Position numbers and translations under genes: made by a program. Source: Bacteroidaceae bacterium (GTDB lineage Bacteria; Bacteroidota; Bacteroidia; Bacteroidales; Bacteroidaceae). Taken from it: DNA of 16,563 nucleotides. The notes below the pieces were generated by a model. The model ran no database searches. It was not told where the DNA came from and was given only the letters and a program-made list of their open reading frames with translations. The stretch spans positions 1 through 16,563 of the forward strand of contig JAFYYO010000334.1 in the NCBI GenBank assembly GCA_017557475.1, written 5' to 3'. Below are positions 14,107-16,563 of the stretch, one piece after another. How positions within the stretch are numbered: position 1 is the first letter of the stretch; each line of letters begins with the position of its first letter.

Positions 14107-15252
14107 CTAAAGCAACGTCCTGATTGCCTCTTCCAGATTGGGAATGTCCTCCTGCCTGGCCTGTAGGTCGCAGTTTCGGTCGATGAGGAAATAGCAGGGC
14201 AGGTGTTCTACGGAATACAATTCGAGCATGTCGCTCTCCAATCCTTCCTCGCAATAGACGCTGACCCAAGGCAGTGCTTCGCATCTTTGCTTCCAGAGAT
14301 GCTCGTTGGCATCCACGCTTACCTGATAAATCTCGAATCCTCGGTCGTGATACTTGCCGTAAAGTTCCCGCAAGAGGAGCGTCCTTTCCGTGCTTCCGTC
14401 CAAGGAAAACGCGGTGAAATCGAGCAAAACGACGTTGCCGCGGAGGCTGCTGAGCGTCCTTTCCTGCCCGTTGATGTCGGGGAAAGTCATGTCGATGATG
14501 CCCAGTTCTCGCACTTTGTCGCCGTCGATGTTGAGCACAATCTGACGCGGCTTGGCTTGATTCTTGCGGCCCTCCTGAATGATGTTGCAGAGGTTCTGGG
14601 TGCGTGGGCTCTGCGTGTACTTTTCGTTCCAGGCATTGGCAACTGCGCGCATCCAGGTCAGGTCGCTCTTGTCGTGCATCGGATTAAAGATGAGGCTCGA
14701 GCCAAGCGTCTGGAAACAGGCGTAGTAACTGTAGGCTTTGTCGTAGTTTCCGAACAGAAAATCCTTCTTGACCTCCGCTTTGTACTTATCGACGAGCCCT
14801 TCTATCATAGTGTCCCGTTCCTCGATGGTGAAGTTGCGATCAGTGGAGATGCGGCGCACTTCTCGCTCCAGGTCGGCCAGTTTCAGGCAGAGAAGTCGGA
14901 TGGTGTCACAGGTTCCGCTGCCCTCCACTTCGTAGCCGAACGACAGATTCTTCAGGTCGGCCTTGATGCGAATCGACTCCGTGCTGTCGATAGCGAGGTT
15001 GATGCCTTGACCACCAATGCGGAGACGATAGAACTCGGGACTCTCGACGCCATCCTTCTCGAAATGGAAAGCACCATCTTCCTTCAGCCGAACACTGTCG
15101 ATAGCCACAGTTCCTTCGCCCAAAGTCAAGTGTTCCAAGTAGAGCATGCACGAGTCAGCACCGCTGATTTGACCTTCGATGCAGAACTTCTTCTCCTGTC
15201 GGCAAGCACTCAGCAAAACGAGTGCAAAGAGTATTGTAAGTGTCTTCTTCAT
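14107..15252 (-). CDS. Redoxin-fold lipoprotein (DUF4369/TlpA-like) lacking CXXC
   Basis: The start at 15252 gives 381 residues with a lipoprotein signal, MKKTLTILFALVLLSAC (Cys17 lipidated). A longer frame reaching 15279 would overlap the promoter -7 box. Residues about 20-120 resemble the beta-rich DUF4369 domain; a helical linker follows to about 230; the last ~130 residues form a thioredoxin/AhpC-TSA fold (FPDINGQERTLSSLRGNVVLLDF, FEIYQVSVD, cis-Pro EHLPCYFLID). Where TlpA has WCxxC this protein reads FTAFSLDGS (about 278-287), so no redox-active pair is visible. This loss is common in one Bacteroidota subgroup, as I recall, suggesting binding or scaffolding rather than disulfide exchange. 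It has its own promoter. Confidence 0.85.
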   Translation of the reverse strand: MKKTLTILFALVLLSACRQEKKFCIEGQISGADSCMLYLEHLTLGEGTVAIDSVRLKEDGAFHFEKDGVESPEFYRLRIGGQGINLAIDSTESIRIKADLKNLSFGYEVEGSGTCDTIRLLCLKLADLEREVRRISTDRNFTIEERDTMIEGLVDKYKAEVKKDFLFGNYDKAYSYYACFQTLGSSLIFNPMHDKSDLTWMRAVANAWNEKYTQSPRTQNLCNIIQEGRKNQAKPRQIVLNIDGDKVRELGIIDMTFPDINGQERTLSSLRGNVVLLDFTAFSLDGSTERTLLLRELYGKYHDRGFEIYQVSVDANEHLWKQRCEALPWVSVYCEEGLESDMLELYSVEHLPCYFLIDRNCDLQARQEDIPNLEEAIRTLL

Positions 15253-15276
15253 TCCTTTCAAGTCGTAAATGCAGTG

Positions 15277-15307
15277 CAAAGGTACGAAGAAGCGAATACA
15301 ATACCAA
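15277..15307 (-). promoter_or_regulatory. Promoter of the redoxin lipoprotein gene
   Basis: On the minus strand TACCTTTG (15277-15284) is a perfect -7 element. A TTG (15305-15307) lies 20 bases upstream of it. The start codon is 24 bases downstream of the box. Confidence 0.75.
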
Positions 15308-15345
15308 GCAATCTAATCAATAATTTGTACTTAAGAGTGCAGACG

Positions 15346-16563
15346 TCATACGGATTCAATGAAGAAGACGACTTGGTCGCGCTCTTTCTTGCTGAGGTTG
15401 CGGAAGCGGAGAACCGAGTTGTAGGCATCGCTTGTGCCGCCTTCCCATCGGCATCCGTGCCACATAATAGCCTCAATGACGTTGCGAGCACGACAGTCGT
15501 GAAGTCTTTCGACTCCACCTCCACACTTAGTCGCCAACCCTCGTCCCCAGAGAGGTGTGGTGCGACACCAGCCCGTTCGAATGTCGTTCTTCATCCAAAG
15601 ACGGTGCTGAACAAAGTCGGAATAGGGCCAGATCTTCTGATTGGGATAGCGCGGCATGTCGTTGTCGGCAAGGAAGAACTTGGCGGGGTCCTGGATGTGG
15701 TCGTCTCCTGTCTGCCAAGAAGGACGATGACAGGCTGCACAACCTATTTGTGAGAAGAGTCGCTTGCCTTCCTTGAAATCCTCTGTGGCAGTATTTCGAG
15801 CCGCAGGAACCGCGAGACCTCGATGCCAAACCATCAGGTTTCTATACTGCGCATCACTCATCTCAGCCTCGAGCGACTTGCTGGTCAGATAGGTATATAT
15901 GTCCTGCTCGAGGTTGCCTGTGTGCCATTCGGAATGAGCATGGTCAGGATCTATGCGGTTGATATACTCCTCGAAGCCTGCCTGAACATCGGCATCCGCA
16001 GAAGCCTTCGTGGCATAATACTTGCCGGCAAGGTCGAGGTAATGGTATCGACGGTCTGAGCGCGTCACATTCGTTATGTTCCAGATGGCGTTAGCGCCAG
16101 CCGCATCAAGCAGAGGACCTCGTGAAAGGGCATAAGTATAGCGGCGAACATACTTCGTGCCATCGCCTTGAAGAGCATTGCTGTAGTAGCTGTTCCACGT
16201 ATCAGAAGCGCTGTTCCACATAGCAGGATTCAGCGCATCAGTCCGACCAATACTCTTGAAATACTCACTTTCCGCTTTCCATTGAGCCGTGATGTCTTCG
16301 TCGGGAATAGCATCGGTGAGTCCCGTTCCATAAATACCGATAGTGGATTCAAGCAAGACACCAATCTCGTTGTCATACTCTTCTTCAGAAAGTTCCGTAT
16401 CTGTGCCGCTGCGTTGAACGACGACGGGAGCATAGTAAGCAGTGTAGGGAATCGAAACCTCGGGATAGATAAGGGAATAAGTCTCACCATCGGGAAACTG
16501 ATTGTCCCATTCGTCGGTGTAATTGTTCCAAGCTATCTTGATTTGATTCTCGTCGATAGGAGC
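15346..16563 (-). CDS. Di-heme oxidoreductase family protein (DHOR), C-terminal part
   Basis: The frame is open through the right edge, so the N-terminus is missing; 405 residues are visible. A heme-binding CAACH (coding positions 15727-15741) is followed by HRPSWQTGDD, then WPYSDFVQHRLW, WCRTTPLWGRG, LHDCRARNVIEAIMWHG and the terminal ERDQVVFFIESV. This order is that of the DHOR (DUF1111) family of periplasmic c-type cytochromes. A second CXXCH, expected nearer the N-terminus, is not in the window. Cys occurs at four positions in the distal motif region (WCR, KCG, HDCRA, HGC). It lies upstream of the redoxin lipoprotein gene, 93 bases away, with a separate promoter between them. Substrate is unknown; electron transfer or peroxide handling in the periplasm is plausible. 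Confidence 0.87.
   Translation of the reverse strand, partial: APIDENQIKIAWNNYTDEWDNQFPDGETYSLIYPEVSIPYTAYYAPVVVQRSGTDTELSEEEYDNEIGVLLESTIGIYGTGLTDAIPDEDITAQWKAESEYFKSIGRTDALNPAMWNSASDTWNSYYSNALQGDGTKYVRRYTYALSRGPLLDAAGANAIWNITNVTRSDRRYHYLDLAGKYYATKASADADVQAGFEEYINRIDPDHAHSEWHTGNLEQDIYTYLTSKSLEAEMSDAQYRNLMVWHRGLAVPAARNTATEDFKEGKRLFSQIGCAACHRPSWQTGDDHIQDPAKFFLADNDMPRYPNQKIWPYSDFVQHRLWMKNDIRTGWCRTTPLWGRGLATKCGGGVERLHDCRARNVIEAIMWHGCRWEGGTSDAYNSVLRFRNLSKKERDQVVFFIESV

Noticed and set aside
14203..15753. 516-codon open frame on the plus strand across the redoxin and DHOR genes
   Set aside because: It runs antisense through two recognisable genes, crossing their intergenic promoter, and its translation has no recognisable domain.

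Overview
The window looks like a piece of a Bacteroidales chromosome, most likely Prevotellaceae (taxon inferred, not proven). The evidence is the gene families (RsfS-FtsH-CdsA order, DUF349 repeats, DUF5686 outer-membrane protein, DUF4369-type redoxin lipoprotein), the near absence of Shine-Dalgarno sites, and repeated Bacteroidota-type promoters of the form TTTG-N19/20-TAnnTTTG at positions 2822-2852, 2879-2910, 3241-3271, 6687-6694 and 15277-15307.

Layout. Positions 1-2852 (minus strand) hold a housekeeping operon: rsfS, ftsH and the first 110 codons of cdsA, read from one promoter. A tRNA-Gln(CTG) gene diverges from it and ends at a terminator. A long non-coding stretch (2991-3439) follows, with a 22-bp repeat array, the corA promoter and a structured corA leader. 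Next come corA (plus strand), a terminator, and a gene for a five-repeat DUF349 protein. A second repeat array and a terminator separate this from a plus-strand six-gene run (6743-13903): a large GNAT-fold acyltransferase, a stand-alone beta-ketoacyl-ACP synthase, an acyl carrier protein, a CrtI/RetSat-like FAD oxidoreductase, a DUF5686 outer-membrane barrel and a small secreted DUF4833-like protein. A strong bidirectional terminator and a third repeat array lie at the convergent junction with two minus-strand genes: a redoxin-fold lipoprotein that lacks the CXXC motif, and a di-heme oxidoreductase (DHOR) cut off by the right edge.

How the genes may work together. The GNAT-KAS-ACP-FAD block looks like a dedicated acyl-chain assembly and transfer route: an acyl chain carried on the ACP, extended once or a few times by the KAS, redox-modified by the FAD enzyme, and transferred to an amine by the GNAT. 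The two exported proteins that follow suggest a product or function at the cell envelope. This is inference from family membership and gene spacing.

The most unusual feature is a family of 22-bp, internally palindromic, CTAG-rich tandem repeats. It occurs at three separate intergenic sites (3066-3175, 6417-6526, 13977-14086), each next to a transcription terminator. In the first array the two palindrome arms come in interchangeable types, and the array sits in the loop of a larger terminator-like hairpin. I do not recognise this family.
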